Assembly (NCBI GenBank): GCA_008330645.1
Contig: VLTN01000002.1
Coordinates: 124,001-188,000, forward strand
DNA from: Cafeteria roenbergensis
Taxonomy: Eukaryota > Sar > Bigyra > Bicosoecida > Cafeteriaceae
Length of the DNA: 64,000 bases
Direction of reading: 5' to 3'
Shown here: positions 20,501-35,500 of the stretch, piece after piece
Numbering within the stretch: position 1 is the first letter of the stretch
Layout of the letters: each line of letters opens with the position of its first letter
Translations under genes and position numbers: made by a program
The notes under the pieces: generated by a model
Told to the model about the DNA's origin: nothing
The model's input: the letters and a program-made list of their open reading frames with translations, nothing else
Database searches by the model: none

Positions 20501-23500
20501 GAGCTTCAGGCCAGAGGTGCGCTCGCCCTGGAAGCGGGCTCGCACGGTGCTCGCAGAGGGCTGGCCAAGACGGAGCTCCAAGCCGGTGAGGCCCCGGACG
20601 CGGAACTCCACGCCCTCGACCCAAACCTGGTCGCCAACCGACAGCAGCGTTGTCAAATCGTCTGTGAGCGTCAACAGCGTGCCGTCCGCGTCTGCAACGG
20701 ACGCAGTCGCTGGAAGCCGCAGGCGGCTGAGCCCTGCCTCCACGGCCACAGACGAGACCGCTTCAAGCGCCTCAAGTGCCTCGCGCACCGCGGCAGCCGT
20801 GGCGTTGTGCGCCAGCTCCGCCGTGCGCTCCCCACCGTACGTGAGCCGGAACGCTCCCCCTGCAACTGGAACGAGTGGCGATGCCTCGCTTGCACCGAGC
20901 GTTTCAACGACCTGGTGGCGGAAGGCAAGGGCAGGGGAGCTGACGAGCATGCTCCCGTACGCGGGGGACGCAAAGGTCGGGCTGGCGTCCCACTCAAGCT
21001 GGTACTGCGACACTGCGAACCCGCCAGTCGACTCTGGCGGGTCGAAGGACACCGCAAGAGCAGTGCCAGACTCCCAGCGACCCTTGACTCGCTCCTGGAC
21101 TGTGACGGTGGCGTCTTGTCCCAGAAGCAGGGACGCGTCCCAGCCAAGGAGGTCGATATCGCCGGGGTCGCTAAACGTGACGCTCCAGGAGAAGCCGTCT
21201 TCTGACGACTGCGACGGCGAGCGCGCGACCCGAACCGTGCCCACTGTCGGCAGCGCTTCCAAGCGGCCCTTGACAGAGTCCGCGGGGCCCTCCGCTGGAG
21301 CGTCGAACCCAATGGGCTGAGTGATGCGGTTGCCAGCAATGAGGGCGAAGCTTCCGGAGATGCGGTTGCCTCGAATCCGTTCGGTCACCGTCACAGCTGC
21401 GTCGCTCCCAGTCAGACTGCTTGTCGTGGTCAGCATTGGCACGTCTCCCGGCGACGCCAGGAAGGTCACCTGCCACGAAATTCCGCCCTGCGGGTCCGAG
21501 GTGGCCGAGCGAGTCACTCTTACGGGCGAGGCCTCTGGCGCGAACAACGGCGCGAGCGCCTGCTCCAGATCCTGCGACGTGGCGTCGTGCTGGATGGAGG
21601 CGGTGGCCACGTCGCCCAGGCGAAGGAAGAAGGACCCTCCGAGCCGATTTCTCTCGATATCGGTCACGACGCTGCAGGAGACGGCCGAGCCAGTTTGAGT
21701 GATCAGGCCGCGCGGCGGCTGGTCCGACGCCACCGGTGCCGTGGACGACGAAGTCCCGACTGTGAGGCAGACCAGCTCTGGCACGGCCGGGTCCAGTGCG
21801 GGAGGGGCGTCGGTCGTGTCGTCGTTGGCCAAGTCTTCGAGAGTGACTGTCCAGTAGAACGCCCCGTCCGCCGACTCTGCGGTCCGCACGACCGGTGCCA
21901 CGTCGATATCTGGAAGGCTTTCCAGAGCGGCCTGCACTTGCCTCGCTCCAGCGTCAAAGCGAAGCGGGGCCGTCGCTGCGACTGAAATATGCACCGCCGG
22001 GGAAGCCGTGGCCGGCGTGGCGACACCGCACGCCGCACCGTCGTTCAAACCCGCCACGGAGAGGTTGGTCACGGCCAGGCGCTCGCCGGCTGTGTCGAAC
22101 GCGTCGCCACTCGTGTTTCTCAGACGCGCGAAGGCAATCATGTAGCCAAAGCCAAAGGCCGCATCCTCGCTTCCATCCAAAGCCGCAAGCGGGACGACTG
22201 CCGCTTCCGCCACGGCCACGCCCGCCGAGGCATCCGACTGGCCCTCAAGGTGGGCGCGAACTTCCGTGGCACCCGCGCCCCAGGGCAGGCAGCTCACCGG
22301 CGGCGCCGACGCGCCGACGGCCAGGCGGAACGGCGCTTTCAGCACTGGCCCTGTCTCGGCAGCCGTGCTCACGAAGAAGAGCGGGCTGACGGCGACATGG
22401 GCTGCCGCCTCTGGCGGGGACAAGGCCGTGCATCCGGTGCTCGCCTCCCAGAGAGCCACCACGTGCAGCGAGGAGTTGCCGCCGCCGAGGAGGTCGCGGC
22501 CGGCCTCGCCTGCGCTCCCCCAGTCCACGTCCAGCCAAACCTTGTAGACAAACCCGTTCCTTGCCGCGTCCGCCGGCCCGCCCCTTCCGAAGCGCTTGAC
22601 CCGGGCTCCGCGCAGTGCCGGGCCCCAGGAAGTTGCCAAGCCAGCCTCCAAAGCCTCGCGAACGGACCCGGCCCCTTCGGCGGGCGCCCCCCACGCGATG
22701 CAGCGAGACGTGGCGTCCCCAAAGCCGACGCGGAAAGCTCCGCTCTCGACCGCTCTGTCGGAGGAGAGCACAATTCCAACTGCAGGGTCGTCCGTTGCGA
22801 TGCCGTTGAACTCCAGCGAGAAGTTGCCACTGATGTGCTCGCCTGCAGCGGGACTGGCAGTGCGGATGGTCTGGACCTCGGCGACAGCCTTGGCCGTCGT
22901 CTGGACGACCTGCACCTCATCGACGTGCTTGGCGGACGCGGTGATGACCTGCACCTCATAGGCTCGACGGGCCACGGCGAGGGCAAGCCTCTCTGGCATC
23001 CCCGGGCGGTCCATGGGGATTGCCGTCGCAACGTTCGACCACGGGCCGAAGCCAAGATGCGCTGCCTCGCTGCGCGCTGCCACCCGGAAGTAGTAGTCGG
23101 CGCCCGTGGCGAGGCCCCCCGCCAGGAAGCTGGTTGGAAGGTACCCCTGGATGACGTTGTCAATCACCGCAATGGCGGAGCCGTCCCCCGCCAGCGCGGA
23201 CGAGTCCGCTTCCATCGGGCTGCGATCGCCGAGCGCGGTTGAGAACGTCGTGGTCCACACCAGCCCGTCCACCTTGAAGAGGGGGTAGTTCCCGTCGGGC
23301 AGCGGAAATGCTGCCGAGCTCGCCATATCGAAGAGCGCAGCCCCCCCGCCAGTCGCGTTGGCCGCAGCGAGCGGGATGCGCGTGGCAACACCATCGAACT
23401 CAAAGGGACTTCGCGAGCCAGCCAGTTGTTGCAGGTGGACTGACGCGTCGTCGCCGCTCGTCTTGCTGCACGCGGCATCCATGGCCACCGCCGCAAGCTC

Positions 23501-26500
23501 GGCTCCTCCAAGGCCATCCACACCCGCGGTTTGAAGGTACACTGTCCACACCGTTCGACCCGCAACGCTGTCTGGTCGCGCGCTCACGATCGCAGACACG
23601 TTGGCTGCCGCTAGCAGGGCCTCCAGGGCCGACTCCGAATACGCGGCTGGGGATGCGGTGGTGCTCATGCAGCCCGACGACACAGAGCTCCCCCCGCCTG
23701 CGTCTTGCAAAGTGACCCCCCAAGCGCCGACAAAGGTGTCGGGGACCCACACCTCAAACCTGGCAAGCGGCCGGCCGGCAACGCGGAAGACCGGCGCAAC
23801 CTCAAATAGTTCGGAAGGCCGGGCTGTGGTGGCACCCGAGAACGGGCGGTCCAGTCTGAATCCGAAGGGGATTCCCCGCTCCAGAACGGCCATCTCCGCC
23901 TCTGCTGTGATTCCCGCGGCTGGCGGAGAGCAGGTGCCGCTTTGCCCGGGTCCCGACCTGAGACTGTTGAGGCTGTCGACGACGACGAGCGCTGCCTCGG
24001 ACCCGTTGGCCAAGTTTCGCGAAGTTGCCGCGTCTGCAACGCCGAAAAAGTCCATGTCAAACGTCAACGGTGACGTCGCAGTCCCGTTCCCAGACCTGGA
24101 CACGGCGACGGAGCTCTTGCCCACGAGAGCTGCCAGCGCCTGCTCGAGCTGGGACTCAGAGGCATTGCTGGGCAAGCACCCTGAGTAGCGGCGGGCTCCT
24201 GAAGGCGGCGTGTAGGCGAGCCGGAAGCTGCCTGTGTCGAGCGTGCCAGTTCCGTTCCAAGCCACCGTGAGCCGCTGGCGGGCGCTGCCAGTCTCGGCAA
24301 CGACGCCTTCCGTGGCTTCGATACGCACGTGCTGCCCGACGAACAAGGATGCGCGCGGCAGTCCGTGGAGCTCCACCACAGTCTCGTTGTGGGCAACCAA
24401 CACCGTGCCCAGCCTGAATTCTCCTCCGGCTCCCGACCCGCCACCTGTGTCCGTTTCCAGCGGGCCGCCGACACGGACCAGGTCGCCCTCCGCAAGCACC
24501 TTGGTCAAGTCGTCGCCTGCAGCCGAGACGAGCTCTGTCTGGCCTTGCCGGGCTGCCACCCACCCAACGAGACGGCCAACGTGGAAAGCACGCGTCACGG
24601 CCACCCTTCCCGTGGTCTTCAGGTCTCCCAGCCGGGCCGATAGGTCTTCCGCGGTCGCGTCGTAAGGCAGCATGGGCGCGGGGACCCACGCTCCGTCCAC
24701 GGCAAGGCCAAACGACCCGCTCAGGGGATCACTGCCATCGCGCTGGACCACACTGACGTCAGCGTTCGTCCCGAGCAACGTCGTGCCAGAGAAGACAGGG
24801 ACGATACCCTGGCGGTCCCCAGCCCCCGGGGGGAACGTGAAACCCTCAAAGTTGCCGGCGTTGCGCACGAACGAAACCTCCAACTCGAAGCCCCCTGGCT
24901 GTCCTGAAGGAAAGACGTGCTGCGCGTCCCAGCCGGCTCCGAACGTCCTGTTGGCGGACACTGTCACGTCAGCAATGTTGGGGAACTCCTCCAGCAGCAG
25001 CTCAACCCGCTTGGGCGGTGCATCAAACGCGAATGTCTTGTCCGCAGCCCCGAAGCCCGACGCGCCGGGCATTCGCAGCTGGAACGTGCCACTGAGCCCT
25101 GTGCTTCCGGGGGTCAACTCGGAAACAAGGATGCGATTTGGCGAGTCCGCAGCAGCGCACGGCTCCGCCGACACGTTGCAAAGAGGCGGGCGCGCGCTCT
25201 CGGTCAACCCGTGCGCTTCCGTCGGCATGAGCAGGGGCATGTTCCCGGCTCCGAGTGGCACGTTTCCAGGGTTGGACACGAAAGTGACCAGCCACTCGTA
25301 GGTCCGGAACTTGCTCGTGCGCGTCCGCGACACCAGAACCGTGCCAACAGCATCAAGCCCGGCCTCCAGGGCGGTCTTCATGTCCTCCGCTGTGGCGTCG
25401 AGCGGCACCAGGCCGGAGCTTTGCCCTGCCCCAAGCGGCCCGCTGAGCGTGAGATTCACGAATCCCGAAGCAACGTTCCCGCGAGCAGCCTCGGTCACGG
25501 CGGTCCTGAGGCCAGTCGCTTGCAGCGGCTTCGAAGCACTCAGGGCCAGACCCAGACCCGGGACGTTTCCTGGGCTCGGGCACGAAGGCGGCTGGCCTTC
25601 GCCGCACAGCTGGGGCCGCTCCATGGAGTCGCTGTCGTCGGAGAGGAACGTGATGGACCACGTGTAGCCGCCAGTGAAGGGAGTGTCGCTCTCTGTGCGC
25701 GACACGGTGACGTCACCAATGTTGGGCATCCCTTCGAGGATGGCCTCCATGGAATTGTGCGGGTCTTCGGCCCGGCTCGCCTTCGCGTCGTGGCGGACGC
25801 GCACGGAAACCGCGCTGGCGCACGACAGAGGCGTTCCAGCTTCGCCGCAGGCTGCTCCCGCGACCGCGGACGTGTTCAGCGCCAGGGTGAAGCCCCCCGT
25901 GACTGGGTCTGAGCCAGCATCGCTCACGCCCGCAGTGCACTTGGCCGAGAAAGTGCCCGGAGTCACGTCTTCGAGCCGCGACTGGTCGCAGCGGAGCAGC
26001 GGAATGCGGGTTCCCACGCACCGGCCCCAGGCCCGAGAGTGGCCCGAGTCCCAGTCGTCGGGTGAGTCCACGCCCGAGTGCGTGTTCGAGAGGAACGTCA
26101 CCAACCAAGTATAGGCCCGCTGCTGGTTGACGCTGTCCGACACGACACCCGCGGGGAGCTCCCTGGACACGGAGACTGTGCCAGTTGTCGTCAAGGCCTG
26201 CAGCTGCGACTGCACGGTGATTGCTGGCGCGTCGAACGGGATCTCGCCGGTCGTCTGCCCGTCGAACGAGAGCTTGAACGTGCCGTCGAGCTGGTTTCCC
26301 TGCTTCCATGTTGACACAATGACGCGGGCGTCGCCATTGGTGCCGACTGTTTCGTCGCAGGAGAGCTGCCCGGACGAGCCGCAGTGCAGCGGGACCTGCA
26401 GCAACGGGACGTCTCCGCCGTTCTCGGGATGCGAGAAGGTGATGGAAAATGCGTACCCCGCCGCCTGGTTGCGGCTCACAGAGTGCGACACCTCGACTTG

Positions 26501-29500
26501 TGGAACGAGCAGGCGGCCTCCGGCGCCAGTCAAGCCTTCGAGCTCTCGGCGAATCGCCTCTGCGACTGCTGTCCCGTTCATCGGGGTTTCGGCGCCAGTC
26601 CCAACGTGGATGAAGCCCGTGGTGGCCCCGAAAATGGCCAGCTTGAACTGCCCCCCGACGGAATTGCCATGCTGCCGCACAAGGACGGACGCCGACGCCG
26701 GCCGACGAGCCTGGCCGGCAGCCCCGGACGCGACGCTGCGGTTGAACGCGCCGCTGTCCAGCTCGCTGCGGGCAACCGTCAGCAGTGTCTCGTTAAAGTC
26801 TCCGGTGTGTCCAGCGAACGTCACCCGCCACGCGAACCCGCCGCTCCAGCCGCCGCCGATTGACGGCCGGTTTGACCTCGAGGACACCACCACTCGCGGG
26901 AAGCCGTTGCCAATGGAGTTCAGCGCAGCCTCGGCGGCCGCTGGGTCTGCGCCCGACGGGAACGTCGTCGAGCCGTAGCCTGCGGCATCGACGACGACGG
27001 TGCCGTTCACCATGGCGCCATCCACGCACCACTGCTCCAGGTCGGGCGGGCACACTTCCAGCACGACGGTTCCATTGCTTGCCCGGACGGGGTTACTGCT
27101 GCTCTGCGCGATGGCGAGCTGGTCGAGGTCCCCGTCGTTGGCAGCGAACACGATGGTGTACGTGAAGCCTCCGGCTGCATCGGGGCCGGAGCGCGACACG
27201 GACACGGTATTGATGGCGTTGAGGCTCTGCAGCTCGTCTTGCATGCTGCCATCCCCGTCCGTGATGAGGGCTGGCGCGTTGTGGATGACGCCGGGCGTGG
27301 TTGTCTCCGTCCCAAGCAGGCCAATGGCGTCACTGTACGAAAGGGCGAAGCGACCGCTCTCGATTTCGTTCCCCTGCTCAACGACTGCCAGGCTCACCAC
27401 GTCCGCGTCGGGAATGCTGTCGCCGTCGCTGTCAAACCGGCTCGTACTGACGTCCGTTCCCGGCAGGATGGATTGCACCACGCCCAGGGCGAACGTCGTC
27501 GGTGCGAGCAGCGAAGGGGGCACGTCGCCGTTGACTCCCGCCCCAGACCACGTTACAACGAACTGCTTCAAGTTGGGCCCGTCGGCGGCTTTCGCGACGC
27601 GGACTTGTCCGCCGCCGCTGCGCAGCAGCGCGAACTCCGATTCGAGGGCTGACTGGAACTCGTGCGCTGTCATGTTGGCGTGGAACGCGCTCGAGCCGCT
27701 TGTGTACGGCCCGCACGTGCTGGTGGCCGCGCAGGTGCAAAGCCTGCAGCCGCGCAAGTCCAGCTTGAGCCCGAACGCGGCGATTGGGCCGAGCTCGATG
27801 TCGGTCTGCCCCCTGCTGACCGACTGGGCCAAGTACAAGGAAGGCGAGGAGAGGAAGTTGTTCACGCTTCCTCGCAGCCCCGGCTTGGCGCAGGTGAGCG
27901 TTGCAACAGCCCCAGTCACGTTGACCACGACTGTCTGGCCTGCCGGCTGGTGGGTCTGGACTGCCAGTTCAACAGCGGCCAGGACATCGGCCACCGTTCC
28001 GGCCGCAGAGATGTCCACGGGCTTTGCTGAAACGTCGGCGACGGCACCTTCGGCGTCGAACTCGTAGAGCACGGCGTCTCCGTCATTCGGCCCGCAGTTG
28101 ACCGCGAACTTCATGGTGTCGAGGGTGCTCGGCGGTCCGAATGGGCTCTTTACCTCCACCGAGACGACGGCAGCCGCCGTGGTGTCCTTGTCGCGCAGCG
28201 TGATGGCGTGAACCTCGTCGACATCCTGCGATGACACTCGCACGATTTGTACTTCACGGACGAGCGGTGCGGCCGTCACGAGCTCCAGGACCTCGTCAAC
28301 GTCGTCCCCGGTCAGTTCCACCACCTGGACTTCGTCGACGTCGACGGCGTGAGTCGTCACGTTTTGCACCTGCGGCCGAACGGGGTCTGCCGACACCCGC
28401 ACCACCTGCACCTCGTCAACGCCCTCAACGCTTGTCGTGACACTTTGGACTTCGTTGGTCACGTCCGCCACGACTCTGATTGATTGAACCTCGTTCGTTA
28501 CGTTTGCGCGCAGGACGACTGCCTGGGCCTCGTGAACCACCCGCAGGTCCGTCTGGCTGGGGTCGGAGTCAAAGTCGGGAGATGCGTCCATCTGGACGCG
28601 CAAGACCTCCAGCGTCTCGCCCCCGTCATGAAGCGGAGTGCTCCAGCCCAGCGCGATTGCTTCACCGCTCACGGCGCTGGCTTCGAGCCCCTGCGGGCCA
28701 GTTGGCGACCGGTCTGCCGTGGTGATGGTGGCGGGCTCGGGCGGCTCCGGGTACGCCGGGTGGCCGAACCCCAGCTTGTTCCAGGCTGCCACTCGCACCG
28801 CGTACACGTGGCCATCCTGCAGAGAAGACTGCTCGTAGCCGGTTGAGACGTTGCGGGTCCCGATGACAAACGACCTGGCGTCGCCGTCGGCCAGCAGCTC
28901 GGACCATGGCGCTGCTTGGCCAACGATGGAAAAGGCATCCTCGTCCCACTCGACCAAGTACTTGCTGACCGCCTGGCCGCCGCTGCCCCCGAACACAAAC
29001 AGAGCGTCCGATGGCGGCTCCCACTCGACAAGCACCTCCACGCCCGAAAGGCACGAGAGCTTGACGTTCTGCGGCTTCCCCGGCGCGAGGTCTGTGGGAA
29101 CGACGCTCCTGGCGGCGCTAAATCCTCCCCAGCCTCGATCGTTGCGCGCCCGAATCCTGACATAGTACGTGCGGCTGGCCACAAGCCCCATGATGTTGAA
29201 GAAGAATCGACGGGCCGACAGAGGCAGAGAGGCGGAACTGTCGTCGTACACAAACGTGTAGCCAGTGAGGCTGACGTCGCCGAAGCTTACGAGGGCACTC
29301 CACTGCACCTCGTACTGGAGCACCTGAGATCCCCCGTCGCTGGCGGGGTACTGCCAAACGGCCTTCGCGCTGGACCCCGCCATGGCAAACAGGGACTCGA
29401 AGCGCGGTTCCCCTGGCGGAGCTCGGGGCACCTCAAAATCGGGCTGAGCACGCGCCGAGGGCCCCAACCCGTTTCTGGCGTTGGCAGCCCGGACTAGAAC

Positions 29501-32500
29501 GCCGTACGCTGAGCCCTGGTCCAGTCCCCTGAGTTCCACGGCGATGCGGGGCAGTCCGCTGACGTCGCCCACAAAACGCGTTGAATAGTTTCCGGGCAGC
29601 CGGCCGTTGCGCGTCACCGAAACCAAGGCGTCCGCGTTGGGGCCCGTGAGCCCGTTTGCGCTGGCGCTCATCGCGGGCAAGTCCCCGAGCTCCGACAGGA
29701 ATGCCACCACCCAGTCGAATCCGTTTTCGTTTCCGCGACGGACCACGCTGACGGCGCCAACCGAGTCGAGCGCTTCCAATGCAGCCTGCACGATGGCGGC
29801 CGATGCGTCGCAGGGGATGGGCACGGTGGTTCTTCCCCGGAAAGCCAGGCGGAAGCTTCCACCGAGCGGCGCCTCTCCCTCGCGGCTCGTGGCCACGGAC
29901 ACTGCTGCGTTGCTTCCCGAGAAGCCGGTCGCAGGCCGGGCGACCATGGAGGGCTGGTCGCCGACGTGCATGCTCTCCGTGAAGGTCACGCTCCATTCAA
30001 AGCCGTGCGCGGGAATGTACACCTCGTACGTTGCTGAGGGAAGTCCCGCAAAGGCTGCCGGCGTGCCAGGACTCGCCAGTGGCGCAATTTTGAAGCCAGA
30101 GGCCGTCAGCGAGCCTGCCTCCGAGGACACGACGAACTCGTTCACGGCTGCGAGGTCTGCGAACTCGCGGGGAGTGGCGATGCGCACACGGGTGGCCCCG
30201 GCCTTGAGGAGTCCCAGCTCCAGCGCCCCCTCGTTGTGCGTCAGGGTGTCCATGCTTCCCGAAGCGATCGTGAACAGCCCGGGCAAGCGGCGCCAAGAGT
30301 CTGCTCGCGACACCTCGACCTGCCCAACGGAGTACATTCGAAGCAGCGCCGAGCGGAATGCGGCCGCCGAAGCGTCGTGCGGGATTTCTTCGCTCGTCTC
30401 GCCGTTGAACGACACCGTGAAGCTTCCATGCAGGTTGGCCTCCGTTGCCTCAGTGCGAACGGTCTGGACCTCCTGGACCCCGGCGTCAGCAGACACGGTT
30501 ACGGTCTGAACCTCGTTCACAGGGTTGCTCGTGAACGTTGCCACCTCGTATCCTGTGATGCTGTCGCCTCCGTCGCTGTCTGGCGGGCGGAAGGACACTT
30601 GCAGCGTGGAGACGTTGGTCACGACCAGCTCAACGTCTCTTGGCGCACCCGGATGACTCGTGGGAGTTCCCGCCGCCACTTCAGACGGAGGCCCGTAGCC
30701 GCGAGACGTGTACGCGGTGGCCCGAACCGAGTACTCCACCCCGGTCTGGAGCCCTGCGAGCTGAATGGAGAGGGGGTGCGTTCCCGCAATGACTTCCGTC
30801 GCCTCGGCCCTTACATTCGCGCCGGTCACGAGGGCACCGTCTACACGGAGCATGGCAATGTTGCCGGCGCCCTGGACCTTCTCGTGAACCAAATGAGTAA
30901 ACGTCACGAACCACGCCGTCCCCGAGCGCTCTCCCTCTGTCACGGGCGCTGTGGCTACATTGACTGTGTGCACGGTGCCCAGACCCTCAAGGGCGGTCCT
31001 GAGGCCAGCGGCGGACGCCGTGGCGCTCACAGGGGCACTGGCGGCCTGGCCCTCAAACGAGACTGCGAACGTGCCCCCTGTAACGCCCCCGAGAGCCGAA
31101 ACCTCGATGGCCTGCACCTCGAACGTGTAGTAGCCCGGAACGATGTCTGCCGCCCCCGCTTGGACCCGCCGCCAGAGGGCCCGTGGCGCCGCGCCGACGA
31201 GGCCCGCGCCGTCCGGGCGGATCGGGCCCAGTCGCCCAGTCGTTGCCGCGACTGTGATCGTCCAGCGGAAGCCGTTGTTGGCCTCTGACCTGCTCACCTC
31301 GACTGGGTTGCGCCCGACTGCGGACATGCCGAGGACTTGCTGGACGGCGGCAGCCACCTCTTGCGCTGCGCAGTTCCAGGGCAGTGCTGGCGACGACCTG
31401 CCCCCGTGGGAAAGGCGGAGCGTACCGCCCCGGCCTGTGGCCGAGGCAAACGCCACAGCAACCTCCTGCACCTCGTGGGAAACCTGCAGCTCCTTGAAGC
31501 CGTAGTTGGCCGAGTCGAAGCCAGAGGCGGAGTCCCACTCGATCATGAACTTGGTGATCGGCTCGCCCCCGTCGTGAGCCGGAACGTCGAAGTCGACAAG
31601 AAGGCTGGACCCGTCGCGCTGGTCGAGCGCGGCCAGGGCCTCCGGCCGCGCAGGCAGAGCGGCCAGGGACGGGACCTGAGCCTCGCGGCGCACTGGCAGC
31701 CCGTCGCCAAACCTGTTCCGCAAAGCGACGTCCATGAACACGGGCTCGCCTCTCCGAAGGGCAAAGTATTCCGGACGGGTCCTGGCATGCGCGACTCCTG
31801 CCCTGGTCGGGTACACGGCGACGGGAAGCGGTTCCACGTCGTGGTCGCTGAGAGCGTTTGTGCAGCCCGCCGTGGCCGTTTGGTCGTAGGTAACGAGCAG
31901 GGGCCGAGAGCCAGATGCCATGTGTCCGGTGAACTCGAGGTCGTACACATATCCGAAGGGACTGCCGCCAGCCACCCCCAAGCCCGAGCGCTGAGCGGTC
32001 ACGGCCAGCCAACCCTCACCGCTGGCCCGCGCAGCGGCCTGGACTGCCTCAGCGACGTCTTGAGCCGAAGCCGCCCAGGCAAGGCACGCGGTGGCCGTGC
32101 CACCATAGTTGAGCACGTACTCGTCGGAGGGCGCGGGCGCCTGGGCGGGCGCGTACCTGCGAAGTGCGACGGTCTGCACCTCGGAAACGGACGTGCCGAG
32201 CACCGCTCGACCGGGCAGGTAGCCCTGCGAGCGTCGCGTGGTCACAACGAGGCCTTGGCCCCCGGATCCAGAGTCAGGAAGCGCGATTGCCGTGTTCAAG
32301 TCGCCGCGAGACACAAAGAGCAGCGCCCGGAACTCTGTGCCCCAAGCACCCGCGTCGACCAGGGCCGCCGAGCGGTTGTGCGGCCCTGGCCAAGCGACCG
32401 GCAACGCAGGGTCGTCGTGCATGCACAGGGGCACCTCGACTGCGGAAAGCGTCGCGTTTGTCGCACCGAGACACACCGTGAAGGCGGCCCACCCGTCGCG

Positions 32501-35500
32501 CGGGTCGAGGATGCTGGCGCCCGACGCCGCGATCGCTTGCCGCTCCAAGCCGTCCTCGAGCGTTTCGACGAAGATGCGCTGGCCGGGCACCAGGGAGGCT
32601 CGCACGTCGTGGGAAACACGCAGCGACGCTTGGCCTGGCCCGAGAGCGGCGCGAACAGCCCCGGCTGCCCCGCCCAGCCCCGCGAGGGGCCGACGTGACT
32701 CGAAGGCGTCGACGTGTGCTCTGCCAATCGTGGGCAGCGTCTCCAGAGCGGCCTCAAGGTCTTGCGCGACCGCAGTTCCGTCCAGCAACACTGCCGGGGT
32801 CTCGAGGTCTGCGAACCGAACGGTAAATGCGCCCTGGGCCGCGCCCGCGAGAGTGCTCGTGGAAACGACAAGGAGCTCGTACACGTTCACAGTGGCATCC
32901 TCGCCGACCAGCTCGGTGTCGTCGACGCGGAGGAAGGGCATCGGTCCGGGGCCTCGGCCAGTGAACTCGACCTCGTACACAGCCGCCTTGTCCGCGGCAA
33001 TCGTGGTGGACCTCAGAGACACTTGCACGGTGGCCCCGGGCGCACACGGCTCGAAGGCCTGGGCCACTTGCGACGCGGTCGCGCCGACGGGAACGCTCGC
33101 GCAGCGGGCCGCGCCCACTCGCGGTTGGAAGCTGCCCGATGGCTGAACATGTGCAGGCCACTGGACGACAATGGCCTGGACGGAATTCTGGCCGTCCGCA
33201 CATGTGCCGGTGTACTGGCCATCCAGGAACGAGTCGCACGGTACGCGGAGGCCGAACGCGGAGCGGTCATTGTGGAACCGCAGCAGCCCCTGGTCGGTGC
33301 CCGTCCTCCATGAAAAAATGTCGACAGCCCCTGCCGGAGCCTGGCCGTCCACAGCCCCGTTTGTGCCCGATGTTTGGTGGACGACTGCACTTCCGTACAG
33401 CAGCTCCGACCCGTCAACAGAGAGAGTCCCCACGTCGCCGCTGAGCTCGTGGAAGGTGATGAAGAAGGCCCTCGTGTCCACACTGCCGTCCTGGTCGGAG
33501 TCCTCGAGGCGCAGGGTCACGTTTACGTCTTGGATCTCGCGCAGCGCCTCGATGGCGGCCTCGAGATCGCTCGCCTCGGCAGCAGCCGGCAGACGCACAG
33601 TGCGGCCTCGCATTCCAGCAACGGAAAGCCGGAATGTCCCATCGGCCGGCTTTTGAGGGCCGCCCGTGACACGCAGCACCTTGACTTCGGAGGTGGGGAC
33701 TACGCCCGCGGTTGCTTGCCAAGCCTTCACGGAGAGTCCGTGCAGCGCAGCACCGCCGGCGCCCGCGGAGCCGTCGGGCGGGAGCGCGGCCAGCGCGGCC
33801 TCCACTTGGCTCGGACTGTGAGCGATCGCGTGAAAAGCGGCCGAGCCAATGGCAGGCGCCTGCTGCGACGCGGCGATCGAGAGGGGAGCCACGGGGGTGG
33901 TCGAGTCCTGAGCCACGAGCGTTTCTTGCGAGGAGCCATTGCTTGAGACGGCGGCCGCCCGAACTGCGAACACGCTGCCCGGACCAAAGTCGGGACCGGC
34001 AAGCACCGTCTCCCTGGAGGGAAGGCGTCCCACCACTGCCTCGCTGACGTCCACGGTCGGGGCCCCAGACCCCTGCAGCCCAGAGTCGGATGCAGAGAGC
34101 GCGGGCACGTCCCCGAGGCCGAATGTTGTGAACGTAATGTCCCAGGCTCGGAGAACAGCCACGTTGGACGGCAGCCTCGCCTGAACAGCCGCAGCGGTCG
34201 CGTCTGACACGGTCACCTCCCCCACTGCCTCGAGCTTGTCACTGACAAGGGTCGCGACGTCTTGCGCTGTGGCATCGGCCCGAATCTGGACTGTGGAGTC
34301 TCCGTCGGAGAGCGTGAAGGAGCCCTCCACGTCAGGAGCGCTGGCGAGAAGCTCGACTCTCTGAACCTCGGCAACTCTGGCACCCAGGGCGGGAGCCTTG
34401 CGCCACGCTGCGTCTGGGACGCTGATAGCCTTGCCTCTCCTCACCACCTGCGCGCGCACGGTCGCTCCACCGCCCAGCCCAGTGCCGCCGGGTCCGCTCC
34501 TCGGCGTCGCCCTGGCCTGGATGCAGGGCGCGTTCGGGCAGTCCAAGGGGCCGTTCCGCCCGGTAAGGAGGATGCTCCATGTGAACTCGCCTCGTGCGGA
34601 AGGCCCAACGCGGGTTGCGGCAGCAGAAGACAGAGCGGGGAGCGCTGCAAGCGAAGCTGACAGTTCGGACGGCAGGACATCGAACGCCAGCTCCACTTCG
34701 GGCTGAATGCGAACGCGGGCCTGCTCGAGATCGCCAGGCACGGGGGGCCAAACAGTCACGCTCGTCGCATCGATGGCAGTCACCTGGAATTCGCTCCCGT
34801 TGATGAGCACTCGCTCGCCGGGCAGCACCAGGGGCGACAGGTCCGCGCTGGACGTCAGCCGGGTCTCTCCGCTGAGCGCGCTGACAAGCCCAGCGGCGAT
34901 CGCGGAATCGATCAGGACGTCGGCAGACGAGTGAGTCGATGGGTGCGGCGCATCCACCACGAAAGAAGTGCACGACACCTGGCCGTCGCTGACCACGTGC
35001 TCCACACCTCCGACGAGGATGCGATCTCCTCCCTGCAGCACCGACGACAAGTCTGTCGACGTGTCGATCCGACGGCTTCCGGCTGCCGCGGATGCGCACC
35101 CAGCGCAAGCAACCGAATCAAGCTGCCCCGTGAAGCCTGCCGTCAAGAAGAATGAGCCGGAAACTGCCGCCGCGGTCTGAGGATCTGCCGATGTCGCGAC
35201 TTGGACGGCCTCAGGGCGGTGGAACGACGTGCCATTGCGGATCCTGCGAGTGAAGATCGCGTGGTCTGCGCTTGGCGGAGTCCACCCGCTGCACTGCCCG
35301 CGCGACCCGGCGACGTGGCCCACAAGCAGCGACTGTGGCCCGGACGAGAGCGTTGGCCCGGAAAACGTGACGACGAATCGCAATGGGTCCGGCGCGTTGG
35401 GTTCGAGGCCGGCTCCGGCCTGGGACACAAGGACGCCGTCCACCATGGCAAGCTGCTCCAGCTCTGCTTGGACCACTGCCGCAGAGGCAGTCAGGTTGAT

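Noticed and set aside
28181-28534. CRISPR array or DNA-level satellite at the 13-residue repeat
   Set aside because: The 39-bp DNA units are diverged and keep the reading frame and amino-acid pattern. There are no identical repeats with unique spacers, and the repeat is a protein feature.
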